Source of the DNA: Coriobacteriaceae bacterium
GTDB taxonomy: Bacteria; Actinomycetota; Coriobacteriia; Coriobacteriales; Atopobiaceae
Length of the DNA: 34,448 bases
Assembly: GCA_003862195.1 (NCBI GenBank)
Contig: QOUO01000020.1
Coordinates: 1 to 34,448 of the forward strand
Reading direction: 5' to 3'
Numbering within the stretch: the stretch's first letter is position 1; every line of letters begins with the position of its first letter. Below are positions 17,471 to 26,082 of the stretch, one piece after another. A model generated the notes under the pieces. It searched no databases, was not told where the DNA came from, and worked only from the letters and a program-made list of their open reading frames with translations. The position numbers and the translations under genes are program-made.

Positions 17471-18055
17471 CTAGCGCGCGTCACGACCAAGCGCGATGCG
17501 CCCGGCGGCAAACGTGCAGGACGCGATGCCGACCTTCATGAGGTCGAGCGCCACGAACGGAGCGACGCCCGCCGCAAAGGCGGCAGCCGCAGACAGGTGC
17601 GCGACCACCATAAGCTGCGCCCAACCGCACAGGTACACGACGGCGACCATGGCCACGAGCGACACGGCGGCGGACACGACCCACGGCAGGCGCGTGCGAG
17701 AAACGCGCCCGAGCACCAGCGAGCCGACCGCGGCCGCGAGCACGAAGCCCAGGATGAAGCCGCCGGTGGGGCCGGCCAGGCGAACGATGCCGCCCATGTG
17801 GCCCGAGAAGACCGGGGCGCCCAGGGCCCCGATCGCCACGTAGGAGGCGGCGCTTGCCACGGCCTCGCGCGGGCGCAGCGCCAGCACCACGAAGCAGAGC
17901 GCGAGCACCTGCAGCGTGAAGGGCACTGGCACGAGCGGCACCTCGACGTTCGCGCTCGCGATGAGCGCCAGCGTGCCAGCCGCCACGCGCAGGACGGGCA
18001 CGACCGCGCTAAGGCCGTGGGACTCGCCCCTGGAAATGGAACCGTTCCTAAGCAT
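17471..18055 (-). CDS. bioY: Biotin transporter substrate-binding component BioY
   Basis: A 194-residue integral membrane S-component of an ECF-type biotin importer. The family segment VPLVPVPFTLQVLAL is at about residues 39-53, GPTGGFILGF is around residue 90, and about six hydrophobic helices are visible. It may work with a shared EcfAAT module encoded elsewhere; none is in this window. ATG 18055 was chosen because GAGGGGAGATTCC precedes it. It lies 77 bases downstream of degV on the same strand, so it may be read with the fatty acid operon. That would link biotin uptake to biotin-dependent acetyl-CoA carboxylase (accB, accC, accDA) and to birA at the other end. No biotin synthesis gene is seen here. 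Confidence 0.88.
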   Translation of the reverse strand: MLRNGSISRGESHGLSAVVPVLRVAAGTLALIASANVEVPLVPVPFTLQVLALCFVVLALRPREAVASAASYVAIGALGAPVFSGHMGGIVRLAGPTGGFILGFVLAAAVGSLVLGRVSRTRLPWVVSAAVSLVAMVAVVYLCGWAQLMVVAHLSAAAAFAAGVAPFVALDLMKVGIASCTFAAGRIALGRDAR

Positions 18056-18101
18056 GGAATCTCCCCTCATACCATGATCAATCAAACTAGTCACGCCACG
18101 C

Positions 18102-18126
18102 GCGCGGGCGTGCGGGCGCCCCGCGC
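18102..18126 (-). terminator. Weak hairpin between degV and bioY
   Basis: GCGCGGG (18102-18108) pairs with CCCGCGC (18120-18126). No T tract follows on the minus strand, so it may only attenuate or stabilise the message between degV and bioY. Confidence 0.3.
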
Positions 18127-18132
18127 AAGGCG

Positions 18133-19029
18133 CTACTTGGCCCCCTCGGGCACGTCCCAGGCCAGGCTCACGGAGCCCACGCCCAGGTGGAGCGAGACCA
18201 CGGGTCCGCCGTCGCGCTTCTCCACCGTCGCCTTGGGCAGCATGCGGTGCACGCAGTCCACCAGTGCGTCGGCCGCCGCGGAGTCGCCGTAGGACGACAC
18301 GACGAGCAGCCCCTTGCGGGCTCCCTCGGGCACCTGGCGCACCAGGGCGCGGACGGTAGCGCCCATGCCGTGCGCCACGTCCGTGTCGCGGATGCCGCCC
18401 TTGTCGAGCACCATGATGAGGTAGCGGTCGAGCTTGCCGGCCACGGCGCGGCGCATCGCGCCGAGCCTGCCGGAGCGGCGCAGCACGTCGAGCCTGGGCA
18501 CCGTGAACGCGATGCCCTGCAGCGCGCGCGTGCGCTCGAGCTCGGCGGTAGCCTCGCCCAGGGTCGCGCCGCCCGTGACGAGCCTCCGCGCGCGCCTGAC
18601 CATGAAGTCCAGGCCGCCGGACGTCGTCCACGAGTCCACCACGACGATGCGCTCCACCGCGACGCCCTCGCCCAGCAGCTGCTTGCGGGCGTCCACGGCA
18701 CTGCGGTACGTGCCGGAAAGGCGGGACGACATGGTGATGCACAGCACGTCGGACCCGCGGTCGAGCACGCGCCTGAACTCGTCATGGAACGCGGACTGGA
18801 ACACGGCCTCCGTGCTCAGGATCTTGGCGTTGCGGAACAGGGCGTCGTACTCCTCGTTCTCGCCCTCGTACCTCTCCGCATGGCGAACGCCGTCCACCAG
18901 GTAGTGCATGGAGACGACCACGCACCCCAGGGACGCCGCCTCCGCGCGCGTGATGGGGACGGAGCTGTCACACACGATCGTGACGGGGCGGCGCGTCGCG
19001 GGCGCCCTGCCCGTGCCTGTATCGCTCAT
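18133..19029 (-). CDS. DegV-family fatty-acid-binding protein (FakB-like)
   Basis: A 298-residue two-domain DegV protein. Markers are IVCDSSVPIT near the N terminus, ITMSSRLSGTYRSA (about 99-112) and VVDSWTTSGG. Family members bind a fatty acid; characterised FakB proteins present it to the kinase FakA for incorporation into phospholipid. The ATG overlaps the stop of accDA as ATGA (19026-19029), showing translational coupling to fatty acid synthesis. That context supports a FakB-type role in handling exogenous or recycled acyl chains. No fakA is visible in the window. The fold assignment is firm; the FakB function is inference from family and position. Confidence 0.85.
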   Translation of the reverse strand: MSDTGTGRAPATRRPVTIVCDSSVPITRAEAASLGCVVVSMHYLVDGVRHAERYEGENEEYDALFRNAKILSTEAVFQSAFHDEFRRVLDRGSDVLCITMSSRLSGTYRSAVDARKQLLGEGVAVERIVVVDSWTTSGGLDFMVRRARRLVTGGATLGEATAELERTRALQGIAFTVPRLDVLRRSGRLGAMRRAVAGKLDRYLIMVLDKGGIRDTDVAHGMGATVRALVRQVPEGARKGLLVVSSYGDSAAADALVDCVHRMLPKATVEKRDGGPVVSLHLGVGSVSLAWDVPEGAK

Positions 19030-20762
19030 GCGTCGAACCTCCCTATACGACGGAACTTTTCGTATCGCGCGTCGAGAAGTGCGTCCGCCTCGAGCGGGGC
19101 CAGCTCGGAAAGCTCCTGGCTGAGCCGGTCGGCCAGCCTCTCGGCAAACGCCTGCGTACCCAGGCCGTCGGCGTCGATCTCGCCGTCCACGATGCCGAGC
19201 TTCATGAGCGCCGGAGCCGTGATGCCCAGCGCCTCGGCCGCCTCGGCCGCGCGCTTCTGCGTCTTCCACAGGATCGTGGCGCAGCCCTCGGGGCTCACCA
19301 CGGAATAGACGGCGTCGCTCAGCATGAGCACGCGGTCGGCCGCGGCGAGCGCGAGCGCGCCGCCCGAGCCGCCCTCGCCCATGATCACGCTCACCTCGGG
19401 CACGCGCAGGCCGCACATCGCCATGATGTCGTCCGCGATCGCGGCGCCCTGGCCGCGCTCCTCGGCCTCCATGCCGGGGTAGGCGCCCGACGTGTCCACG
19501 AGCGCCACCACGGGACGTCCGAACTTCTCGGCCTGCCTCATGAGGCGCAGTGCCTTGCGGTAGCCCTCGGGCGAGGGCGAGCCAAAGTTGCGCGCCACGC
19601 GCTCCTTGGTGTTGCGGCCGCGGTCCGTGCAGATCACGGTCACGGGGCGCCCGCGCAGGAGGGCGATGCCGCCCACCACTGCCGGGTCGTCGCCAAACTC
19701 GCGGTCACCGTGGAGCTCGATCAGCCCCTCGAAGGCCTGCTCTGCCACGGTGGGCACGCTCGCGCGGTTGGTGTCGCGCACGCGGCGCACCAGGTCGTAG
19801 GGCGTGACGTCCGTGGAGTCGATCGGCTTCTGCATGCGGTGCGGGGCGGGCCAGCGCGGCTCCGTGGGGAAGGCCGCGGGCGCGCGCGGCGCCGCGTGGG
19901 ACGGGTCTGCAATCGCATCGGCGTCGTGCAGGAAGAGCAGGTAGCCGATGGTGTCCTTCAGGTCCTTGCGCTCCACCACCATGTCCACGAAGCCGTGGTC
20001 GAGCAGGAACTCAGCCCGCTGGAAGCCAGCCGGGAGGCGCTTGTGGGTGGTCTGCTCCACCACGCGCGGTCCCGCAAACGCCACGAGGGCGTCGGGCTCG
20101 GCCAGGCAGATGTCGCCGTCCATGGCAAAGCTCGCCGTGACGCCGCCCGTCGTGGGGTCGGTCAGCACCACCAGGTACAGGAGGCCCGCGTCGCCGTGGC
20201 GGCGCACCGCGTTGGTGACCTTCGCCATCTGCATGAGCGAGGTCACGCCCTCCTGCATGCGGGCCCCGCCAGACACGGTGAAGCCCACCACGGGCAGGCC
20301 CTTGCGGGTGGCCCGCTCAAAGCAGCGGCAGATCTTCTCGCCCACGGCACTTCCCATGGAGCCCATCATGAACGAGGAGTCCATCACAAAGAGCGCGCAG
20401 CGCTCGCCCGCGATGGTGGCCTCGCCCGTCACCACGGCCTCGGTCTCGTGCGACTTGACGCGCGCGACGTCGAGCTTGGAGCGGTAGCTGGGGAAGCCCA
20501 GGACGTCGTGCGGGCGGACGTCGCGGTCCCACTCCACAAAGCTGCCCTTGTCCGCGGTGATCGCGATGCGCTCGCGCGCGGTGAGCCTGAGGTGGTGTCC
20601 GCAACGCGGGCACACGTCCAGGTTCTTGGACAGCACGTTGGCCTCGACCACGTGGCGGCAGTGCGGGCAGCGCACCAGGATCATGCGCTCCGGCACGTCG
20701 ACGGGGACCTCGGTCACGGGTCCCTCGAGCTCGTTCACGCTCTTGTCGATCTGGCTACTCAT
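19026..20762 (-). CDS. accDA: Acetyl-CoA carboxylase carboxyltransferase, AccD-AccA fusion
   Basis: A 578-residue fusion of the beta (AccD) and alpha (AccA) carboxyltransferase subunits, which move CO2 from carboxybiotin to acetyl-CoA. The N-terminal zinc ribbon is CPHC...CPRC (about residues 32-54). The AccD crotonase half carries VSGGARMQEG. The AccA half starts near residue 310, with RGRNTKERVARNFG, DTSGAYPGMEAEERGQ and GEGGSGGALAL. Part of the helical N terminus of a free-standing AccA appears missing at the junction. In most bacteria the two are separate genes of about 280-320 residues. The start overlaps the accC stop by eight bases, and the stop overlaps degV by four. Confidence 0.93.
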   Translation of the reverse strand: MSSQIDKSVNELEGPVTEVPVDVPERMILVRCPHCRHVVEANVLSKNLDVCPRCGHHLRLTARERIAITADKGSFVEWDRDVRPHDVLGFPSYRSKLDVARVKSHETEAVVTGEATIAGERCALFVMDSSFMMGSMGSAVGEKICRCFERATRKGLPVVGFTVSGGARMQEGVTSLMQMAKVTNAVRRHGDAGLLYLVVLTDPTTGGVTASFAMDGDICLAEPDALVAFAGPRVVEQTTHKRLPAGFQRAEFLLDHGFVDMVVERKDLKDTIGYLLFLHDADAIADPSHAAPRAPAAFPTEPRWPAPHRMQKPIDSTDVTPYDLVRRVRDTNRASVPTVAEQAFEGLIELHGDREFGDDPAVVGGIALLRGRPVTVICTDRGRNTKERVARNFGSPSPEGYRKALRLMRQAEKFGRPVVALVDTSGAYPGMEAEERGQGAAIADDIMAMCGLRVPEVSVIMGEGGSGGALALAAADRVLMLSDAVYSVVSPEGCATILWKTQKRAAEAAEALGITAPALMKLGIVDGEIDADGLGTQAFAERLADRLSQELSELAPLEADALLDARYEKFRRIGRFDA

Positions 20763-22092
20763 ACAGGTGCTCCATCAGGTTCGTGTGGTAGTTGCCGCTC
20801 AGGAACTCCTCGTTCGAGAGGATGTCGAGCTGCAGGTCGGCGTTGCACTCAACGCCGTCCACCACGAGCTCGCCCAGGGCCGAGCGCATCTTGCGGATGG
20901 CCTCCTCGCGCGTGGGGCTGTACACGATGAGCTTGCCCAGCAGCGAGTCGTAGTACGGCGGCACCACGCCGCCCACGTAGAGCGCGGAGTCAAAGCGCAC
21001 CCACGGGCCGTTCGGCACGTGCAGCATGGTGATGCGTCCGCACGAGGGGAGAAAATCGGCCGTCTCGGCGTTGATCCTGCACTCGATGGCATGTCCGCTC
21101 AGGGGCGCGGACTCCACGCCCTCGGGCAGCGGCATGCCCGCGGCCACGCGAAGCTGCCACTTCACGAGGTCCTTGCCCGTCACGAACTCCGTCACGGGGT
21201 GCTCCACCTGCAGGCGGGTGTTCATCTCCATGAACCAGAAGTGGCCCTCGTCGTCCACCAGGAACTCGATGGTGCCCAGGCCCTCGTAGCCGACGGAGCG
21301 CGCCAGGTCGCGCGCGCACTTGTACATGCGCTGACGCACGTCGTCCGTAACGGCAGGGCACGGGCTGGGGCTCTCCTCCAGGAGCTTCTGGTTCTTGCGC
21401 TGCACGGAGCACTCGCGCTCGCCCAGGCTCATCACGTGGCCAAAGCTGTCGCCAATGACCTGCACCTCGACGTGGTGCGCCGGCGAGACGAACTTCTCCA
21501 TGTAGCACTTGCCGTCGCCAAAGGCGGCGCTCGCCTCGGCGCTGGCGGTCTCGAAGGCCTGGGCCGCGTCCTCCACGCGCTCGACCTTGCGGATGCCACG
21601 GCCGCCGCCGCCCGCGCGGGCCTTCACCAGCACGGGGCAGCCTATGCGCTCGGCCTCCTCGGTCGCCTGCTCGGGCGACTCCAAGAGGTCGCAGCCCGGC
21701 ACGATGGGCACGCCCGCCGCACGTGCCGTGCGGCGCGCCTCGTCCTTGTCGCCCATGCGCTGCATGACCTCTGGGCTGGGCCCTATGAAGACCAGGCCGT
21801 GCTCGCGGCACTCGCGGGCAAACTCGACGTTCTCGGACAGGAAGCCGTAGCCCGGGTGCACCGCAGACGCGCCCGAGGCCAGGGCCACGGTGAGGATCGC
21901 GTCCATGTTGAGGTAGGACTCGCTCGCGCGCGGGCCACCTATGCAGTAGGCCTCGTCCGCCAGCGTCGCGTGCAGGGACTCGGCGTCCGCCGTGGAGTAC
22001 ACCGCCACGGTCTTGACGCCCATCTCCTTGCAGGCGCGGATGACGCGGACCGCCACCTCTCCCCTGTTCGCAATGAGTACCTTCTGGAACAT
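20755..22092 (-). CDS. accC: Biotin carboxylase subunit of acetyl-CoA carboxylase
   Basis: A 445-residue ATP-grasp enzyme that carboxylates biotin on AccB using bicarbonate and ATP. VLIANRGEVAVRVIRA at the N terminus is the classic biotin carboxylase opening. ARAGGGGRGIRKV is the glycine-rich ATP loop, and EMNTRLQVEHPVTE is the metal/bicarbonate segment. Size fits AccC (about 445-450) and there is no fused BCCP domain. It starts three bases after the fabZ stop and overlaps accDA by eight bases at the other end, as expected for an operon with coupled translation. Confidence 0.95.
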   Translation of the reverse strand: MFQKVLIANRGEVAVRVIRACKEMGVKTVAVYSTADAESLHATLADEAYCIGGPRASESYLNMDAILTVALASGASAVHPGYGFLSENVEFARECREHGLVFIGPSPEVMQRMGDKDEARRTARAAGVPIVPGCDLLESPEQATEEAERIGCPVLVKARAGGGGRGIRKVERVEDAAQAFETASAEASAAFGDGKCYMEKFVSPAHHVEVQVIGDSFGHVMSLGERECSVQRKNQKLLEESPSPCPAVTDDVRQRMYKCARDLARSVGYEGLGTIEFLVDDEGHFWFMEMNTRLQVEHPVTEFVTGKDLVKWQLRVAAGMPLPEGVESAPLSGHAIECRINAETADFLPSCGRITMLHVPNGPWVRFDSALYVGGVVPPYYDSLLGKLIVYSPTREEAIRKMRSALGELVVDGVECNADLQLDILSNEEFLSGNYHTNLMEHLYE

Positions 22093-22095
22093 GGG

Positions 22096-22524
22096 CTACT
22101 TCTTCCCCTCCGGCACCAGCGCAAACGACATGTCGGCCACGCAGCACACGGTGTCGCCCACGCGGGCCTCGCCGTGCGCGAAGTGGAACATGCCGTGCGA
22201 GCGCGTGATCTCGCAGTCGAGCTCGACGGTGTCGCCCGGCTTCACGGGGTGCTTGAAGCGCACCTTGTCGAGGCTCGTGTAGTACGGCGTCGCGCCCTTG
22301 GTGCTTCCGTCCTGCGCCAGCAGCACGCAGCAGTTCTGCGCGAGCATCTCGCACAGGATCACGCCGGGCACCACGGGGTTGCCGGGGAAGTGCCCCTGCA
22401 CAAAGAACTCGTCGCCCGTCACGTGCGTGTGGCCAACAGCGCGCCCGTCGACCAGCTCGCAGTCGTCGATGAGCAGCATCGGCGGACGGTGTGGGAGGAT
22501 GGTCTCTATCTCTTCTCTGTTCAT
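22096..22524 (-). CDS. fabZ: 3-hydroxyacyl-ACP dehydratase FabZ
   Basis: A 142-residue hot-dog-fold enzyme that dehydrates 3-hydroxyacyl-ACP in fatty acid elongation. ILPHRPPMLLID opens the domain. GHFPGNPVVPGVILCEMLAQ holds the catalytic His45 and Glu59. Length matches FabZ (about 140-150). No FabA or FabM homologue is visible in the window, so how unsaturated acyl chains are made, if they are, is not shown here. The gene sits between accB (nine bases upstream) and accC (three bases downstream), the same order as in streptococci. Confidence 0.94.
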   Translation of the reverse strand: MNREEIETILPHRPPMLLIDDCELVDGRAVGHTHVTGDEFFVQGHFPGNPVVPGVILCEMLAQNCCVLLAQDGSTKGATPYYTSLDKVRFKHPVKPGDTVELDCEITRSHGMFHFAHGEARVGDTVCCVADMSFALVPEGKK

Positions 22525-22533
22525 GCCTGCCCC

Positions 22534-23043
22534 CTAGTACAGCTTCATGAGCACGCAGCCGTACTCAACGAGCTCGCCGTCGCTCACGCAGATGTCCACG
22601 ACCTCGCCGTCGGCCTCCGCGGTGACCTCGTTCATGGCCTTCATGGCCTCGATCACGCAGAGCGTGTCGCCCTTCTTCACCTTGGAGCCCACGTGCACGA
22701 AGGGCTCGGCGCCAGGCGCGGGCGCCGCGTAGAACACGCCCACCATGGGCGCCTTCACGGCGACGACCTTGGTCATGTCGAGCGGCTTCTCGCCGTCCTG
22801 GCCGTCGTCTGCACCGGCGGCCTGCTCCTGGGCGGGAGCCTCGGCGGGCTCTGCCGCGGGCGAGAGGGACGCGGGCGCCGTGGCAGCGGCGGCCACCGGG
22901 GCCACTGCCTGCGCCATGGCCGGGAAGGCCTCCGGGCGCTCCATCTCGATGGCGCAGTCTCCCTCCTCGATCCTCACGCGGGCGAGGCCGTGCTCCTGCA
23001 TGACCTGTGCGAGCGCGTCAACGCGCGACGTGCTGGTATCCAT
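22534..23043 (-). CDS. accB: Biotin carboxyl carrier protein of acetyl-CoA carboxylase
   Basis: A 169-residue carrier whose C-terminal biotinyl domain contains VIEAMKAMNEV, with the biotinylated Lys135. The middle (about 45-85) is an Ala/Pro/Glu-rich flexible linker, as usual for BCCP. It shuttles carboxybiotin between AccC and AccDA and is the expected substrate of the BirA encoded upstream of the operon. The start lies two bases after the fabF stop. The VKAPMVGVFY segment marks the start of the biotinyl fold. Confidence 0.94.
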   Translation of the reverse strand: MDTSTSRVDALAQVMQEHGLARVRIEEGDCAIEMERPEAFPAMAQAVAPVAAAATAPASLSPAAEPAEAPAQEQAAGADDGQDGEKPLDMTKVVAVKAPMVGVFYAAPAPGAEPFVHVGSKVKKGDTLCVIEAMKAMNEVTAEADGEVVDICVSDGELVEYGCVLMKLY

Positions 23044-23045
23044 GG

Positions 23046-24296
23046 CTACTCACCCTCCTCGTAGCGGCGCAGGGCCACCACGGCGTTGTGTCCGCCAAAG
23101 CCGAGCGACGTCGAGATCGCCCACTTGCCGTCGAACTTCGCGGCCTTGCCGGGCGTGTAGTCGAGGTCGCAGTCCGGGTCGGGCGTCGTGAGGCCGATGG
23201 TGGGCGGGATGACGGAGTCGCGCAGCGCGCAGGCGCAGGCCATGGCCTCGACCGCACCCGTCGCGCCAAGCATGTGGCCGGTCATGGACTTGGTGGAGGA
23301 TATCTGCGCGGCACGCGCGCCCTTCTCGCCCAGGGCCTGCTTGAGGCCGAGGGTCTCCGTCTTGTCGTTGAGCTTGGTCGAGGTGCCGTGCGCGTTCACG
23401 TACAGGCCCTCCTCCACGTCGACGCCGGCCTCGTCCACGGCCTGCCTGATGGCGCGGGTGATGCCGTCGGCGGAGGGGTCGGGGCTCGTGATGTGGTAGG
23501 CGTCGGCCGTGTTGCCGTAGCCGCAGACCTCGGCCACGATGTTGGCGCCGCGGGCCTTGGCGTGCTCGAGCTCCTCGAGCACCAGGATGCAGGCGCCCTC
23601 GCCCATCACGAAGCCGTTGCGGTTTGCGTCGAACGGGCGGCACGCCGTGGCGGGGTCGGGGTTGGTCGTCAGCGCGCGGCAGTTGGTGAAGCCGGCCACG
23701 GAGACGGGCACGATGGCCGCCTCGGTTCCGCCGGCCAGGATCGCGTCGGCGTAGCCGTAGCGGATGGCGCGGAACGCCTCGCCGATGGCGTTGGTGCTGG
23801 TGGCGCAGGCCGTCACCACGGGAAGGGTCGGGCCCTTGGCGTTGTGGCGGATGGAGACCTGGCCCGTTGCCATGTTAGCGATGAGCATGGGCACCAGGTA
23901 CGGGCTCACCTTGCGGGCGCCGCCGTCCATCAGGCGCTTGACCTGCGCCTCGGTGGTGCCGATGCCGCCCACGCCCGAGCCCACGTACACGCCCAGGCGC
24001 TCCGGGTCGATGGCGCCCTCCGCGTCGAGGCCGGCCGAGGCCATGGCCTCGTCGGACGCCACGAGCGCGAACTGCACGTTGCGGTCGTTGTGCAGCGCGA
24101 CGGACTTGCCGAGGGCCGCGGCCGCGTCAAAGCCCTTGACCTCGGCGGCCACGCTCACGCGAAAGCCCGTGGTGTCGAACGCCGTGATGGGCCCGATGCC
24201 GGACTCGCCCTTGACGAGCGCGTCCCAGCTCTGGGGGGCGGTGTTGCCCACGGGGGTGATGGCCCCCATGCCCGTGATGACTACCCTGCGATCCAT
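23046..24296 (-). CDS. fabF: 3-oxoacyl-ACP synthase II
   Basis: A 416-residue condensing enzyme of the KAS II type that elongates acyl-ACP with malonyl-ACP. The active-site Cys164 lies in VTACATSTNA. The two histidines lie in the HGTST and TGHMLGATGAVEA segments, giving the Cys-His-His triad. VVITGMGAITPVGN is the family N terminus. Length matches FabF (about 410-415). It is separated from fabG by a 34-base gap holding a small hairpin (24311-24328) and its own GAGGGG ribosome site. It is the only KAS I/II enzyme in the window. Confidence 0.95.
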   Translation of the reverse strand: MDRRVVITGMGAITPVGNTAPQSWDALVKGESGIGPITAFDTTGFRVSVAAEVKGFDAAAALGKSVALHNDRNVQFALVASDEAMASAGLDAEGAIDPERLGVYVGSGVGGIGTTEAQVKRLMDGGARKVSPYLVPMLIANMATGQVSIRHNAKGPTLPVVTACATSTNAIGEAFRAIRYGYADAILAGGTEAAIVPVSVAGFTNCRALTTNPDPATACRPFDANRNGFVMGEGACILVLEELEHAKARGANIVAEVCGYGNTADAYHITSPDPSADGITRAIRQAVDEAGVDVEEGLYVNAHGTSTKLNDKTETLGLKQALGEKGARAAQISSTKSMTGHMLGATGAVEAMACACALRDSVIPPTIGLTTPDPDCDLDYTPGKAAKFDGKWAISTSLGFGGHNAVVALRRYEEGE

Positions 24297-24310
24297 GTGT
24301 TATCCCCTCT

Positions 24311-24328
24311 GGGGCGCACGAGCGCCCC
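24311..24328 (-). other. Intercistronic hairpin between fabG and fabF
   Basis: GGGGCGC (24311-24317) pairs perfectly with GCGCCCC (24322-24328) across four bases, directly after the fabG stop. No T tract follows, so it is more likely a message-processing or stability element than a terminator. Confidence 0.4.
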
Positions 24329-24330
24329 GT

Positions 24331-25101
24331 CTACATGCAAAGTCCGCCGTCGACCCTGATGACCTCGCCGGTCACGTAACGCGCGGCGTCGGAGGCGAGA
24401 AACGCGACGACCTCGGCCACCTCGTCTGCCGTGCCCAGGCGGCCCAGCGGGATGCGCGCGGCGTAGCCGTCGCGGGCATCCTGCGTGAGCTTGTCGGTCA
24501 TGTCCGTCGCGATGAAGCCCGGCGCGACCGCGTTGGCGGTGACGCCGCGACCGGCGAGCTCCTGGGCCACGGACTTGGTGAGGCCCACGACGCCTGCCTT
24601 GGAGGCGGCGTAGTTGACCTGACCGGCGTTGCCGTGCAGGCCCACCACGGAGCTCACGTTGACGATGCGGCCGCCGCGCTGGCGCACGAAGTTCCTGGCC
24701 AGGGCGCGCGTCATGTTGAACGTGCCCCTCAGGTTGACCTCGATCACGCGGTCGAAGTCCTCGTCGCGCATGCGCGCGAACAGGCCGTCGCGCGTGATGC
24801 CCGCGTCGTTCACGAGCGCCCACACGGGGCCAAAGTCGTCCGTGACCTGCTTGACAGTGGCCTTGACGGCCGCGGAGTCGGACACGTCGCAGCGGTAGGC
24901 CTTGGCGCGGGCGCCGAGATCCTCGAGGGCGGCCACGCGCTCGGCCGCCGCGGCCTCGTTGCCGGCGTAGACGATGGCCACGTCGTAGCCGTCGCGTGCC
25001 AGGCGCTCCGCGCAGGCGCGGCCGATGCCGCGCGAGCCTCCCGTGACGAGCGCGACCCTGCGCGCCGCGTCCTCCTGGCCCGTCGTGTTGTTGCTGTCCA
25101 T
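24331..25101 (-). CDS. fabG: 3-oxoacyl-ACP reductase FabG
   Basis: A 256-residue short-chain dehydrogenase that reduces 3-oxoacyl-ACP with NADPH. TGGSRGIG (about residues 20-27) is the cofactor loop, VNDAGIT the NNAG-type strand, and VSSVVG...YAASK the Ser-Tyr-Lys catalytic set. PGFIATDMT is the usual SDR segment after the active site. About ten extra polar residues precede the Rossmann fold. It starts three bases after the fabD stop. The context makes the FabG assignment firm among many similar SDRs. Confidence 0.94.
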   Translation of the reverse strand: MDSNNTTGQEDAARRVALVTGGSRGIGRACAERLARDGYDVAIVYAGNEAAAAERVAALEDLGARAKAYRCDVSDSAAVKATVKQVTDDFGPVWALVNDAGITRDGLFARMRDEDFDRVIEVNLRGTFNMTRALARNFVRQRGGRIVNVSSVVGLHGNAGQVNYAASKAGVVGLTKSVAQELAGRGVTANAVAPGFIATDMTDKLTQDARDGYAARIPLGRLGTADEVAEVVAFLASDAARYVTGEVIRVDGGLCM

Positions 25102-25104
25102 GGG

Positions 25105-26082
25105 CTATGCCTCCAAGATCTGGCTCACGGCCGCGTCGAGCTGGTCGGGGGTCTCAACGCAGATTGCGGTGACGCCCTCGAGCGTGTGCCTGACGAGCCC
25201 CGTGAGCGTGTGGCCAGGACCGACCTCCACGAAGGTGTCGATGCCGGCTGCCTGCATGCCGCGCAGCTCGTCCACCCAGCGCACCGGGTGCGAGACCTGG
25301 TTCGCGAGCGTCTGCGCCATCGCGGCGGCGTCGCCCTCGTACGGCCCGCCCGTGAGGTTTGACCAGCACGGGACCGCGGGCTGCGCGAGCGGGTGCTCGC
25401 CCAGCCACGTGGCGAGCCCGTCCGCGGCGTCCGCCATGTACGGGCTGTGGAACGCGCCGGAGACGGCCACCTTGACGGAGCGGCCGCGCGCGGCCTTGAC
25501 CAGGCCGTCCAGCGCCTCGCAGGCCTCGGGCGAGCCCGCGGCCACGGTCTGGAGCGGGCTGTTGTAGTTGACGGGCCACGCCTCGCCGGCCTGCGCCGCG
25601 AGCTCCTCCACCTTGGAGGGCTCGAGCTTGAGCACGGCGCGCATGGCGCCGGGGTGCGCCTCGCAGCACGCGGTCATGAGCGTCGCGCGCTCGACCGCGA
25701 GCCGGAACGCGCCCTTGGGCGTGAGGGCGCCGGCAAAGGCCAGCGCGCCGAGCTCACCCAGCGAGTGGCCCGCGACGGCCGCGGGCACCACGCCGCGCTC
25801 GCGCAGCGCCTCGGCCGCGGCGAGGTCGACGGCCAGCACGCACGGCTGCGTGTTGACGGTGAGCGACAGCTCCTCCTTGGTGCCCGTGAAGCACTGGTCA
25901 CTCGTGCCGGGGCGGACGGAGTCCGCCGCGGAGAAGACCGCCCTCGCGGCCGCGGACGCCTCGCAGAGCTCGCGGCCCATGCCAGGCTTCTGCGAGCCCT
26001 GGCCCGCGAAGAGGAACGCGACGTTGGGAAGCGCGCGTGCGGAGGTGTTCTTCTCGCCCGCCACAGTCGCTACCTCACCCAT
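25105..26082 (-). CDS. fabD: Malonyl-CoA:ACP transacylase
   Basis: A 325-residue acyltransferase that loads malonyl groups on AcpP. FLFAGQGSQKPGMG is the family N-terminal loop, GHSLGELGAL holds the catalytic serine, and the GAFHSPYM segment holds the histidine. About 20 residues precede the usual FabD start, including AGEKNTSARAL, encoded by a copy of the dispersed 13-mer (26047-26059). The ATG at 26082 overlaps the end of fabK by 13 bases, which would favour coupled translation. A later start within the extension cannot be excluded. Confidence 0.93.
   Translation of the reverse strand: MGEVATVAGEKNTSARALPNVAFLFAGQGSQKPGMGRELCEASAAARAVFSAADSVRPGTSDQCFTGTKEELSLTVNTQPCVLAVDLAAAEALRERGVVPAAVAGHSLGELGALAFAGALTPKGAFRLAVERATLMTACCEAHPGAMRAVLKLEPSKVEELAAQAGEAWPVNYNSPLQTVAAGSPEACEALDGLVKAARGRSVKVAVSGAFHSPYMADAADGLATWLGEHPLAQPAVPCWSNLTGGPYEGDAAAMAQTLANQVSHPVRWVDELRGMQAAGIDTFVEVGPGHTLTGLVRHTLEGVTAICVETPDQLDAAVSQILEA

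Noticed and set aside
21044-21056. GGGGAGAAAATCG shared between the accC gene and the fumC upstream region
   Set aside because: In accC it encodes the normal Asp-Phe-Leu-Pro of the family, so the match is probably chance.
20548-23064. Very long open frame antisense to the acc/fab genes
   Set aside because: It is a by-product of high GC and codon bias opposite firmly identified genes; its sequence is low-complexity His/Ala/Arg/Val-rich with no recognisable domain.
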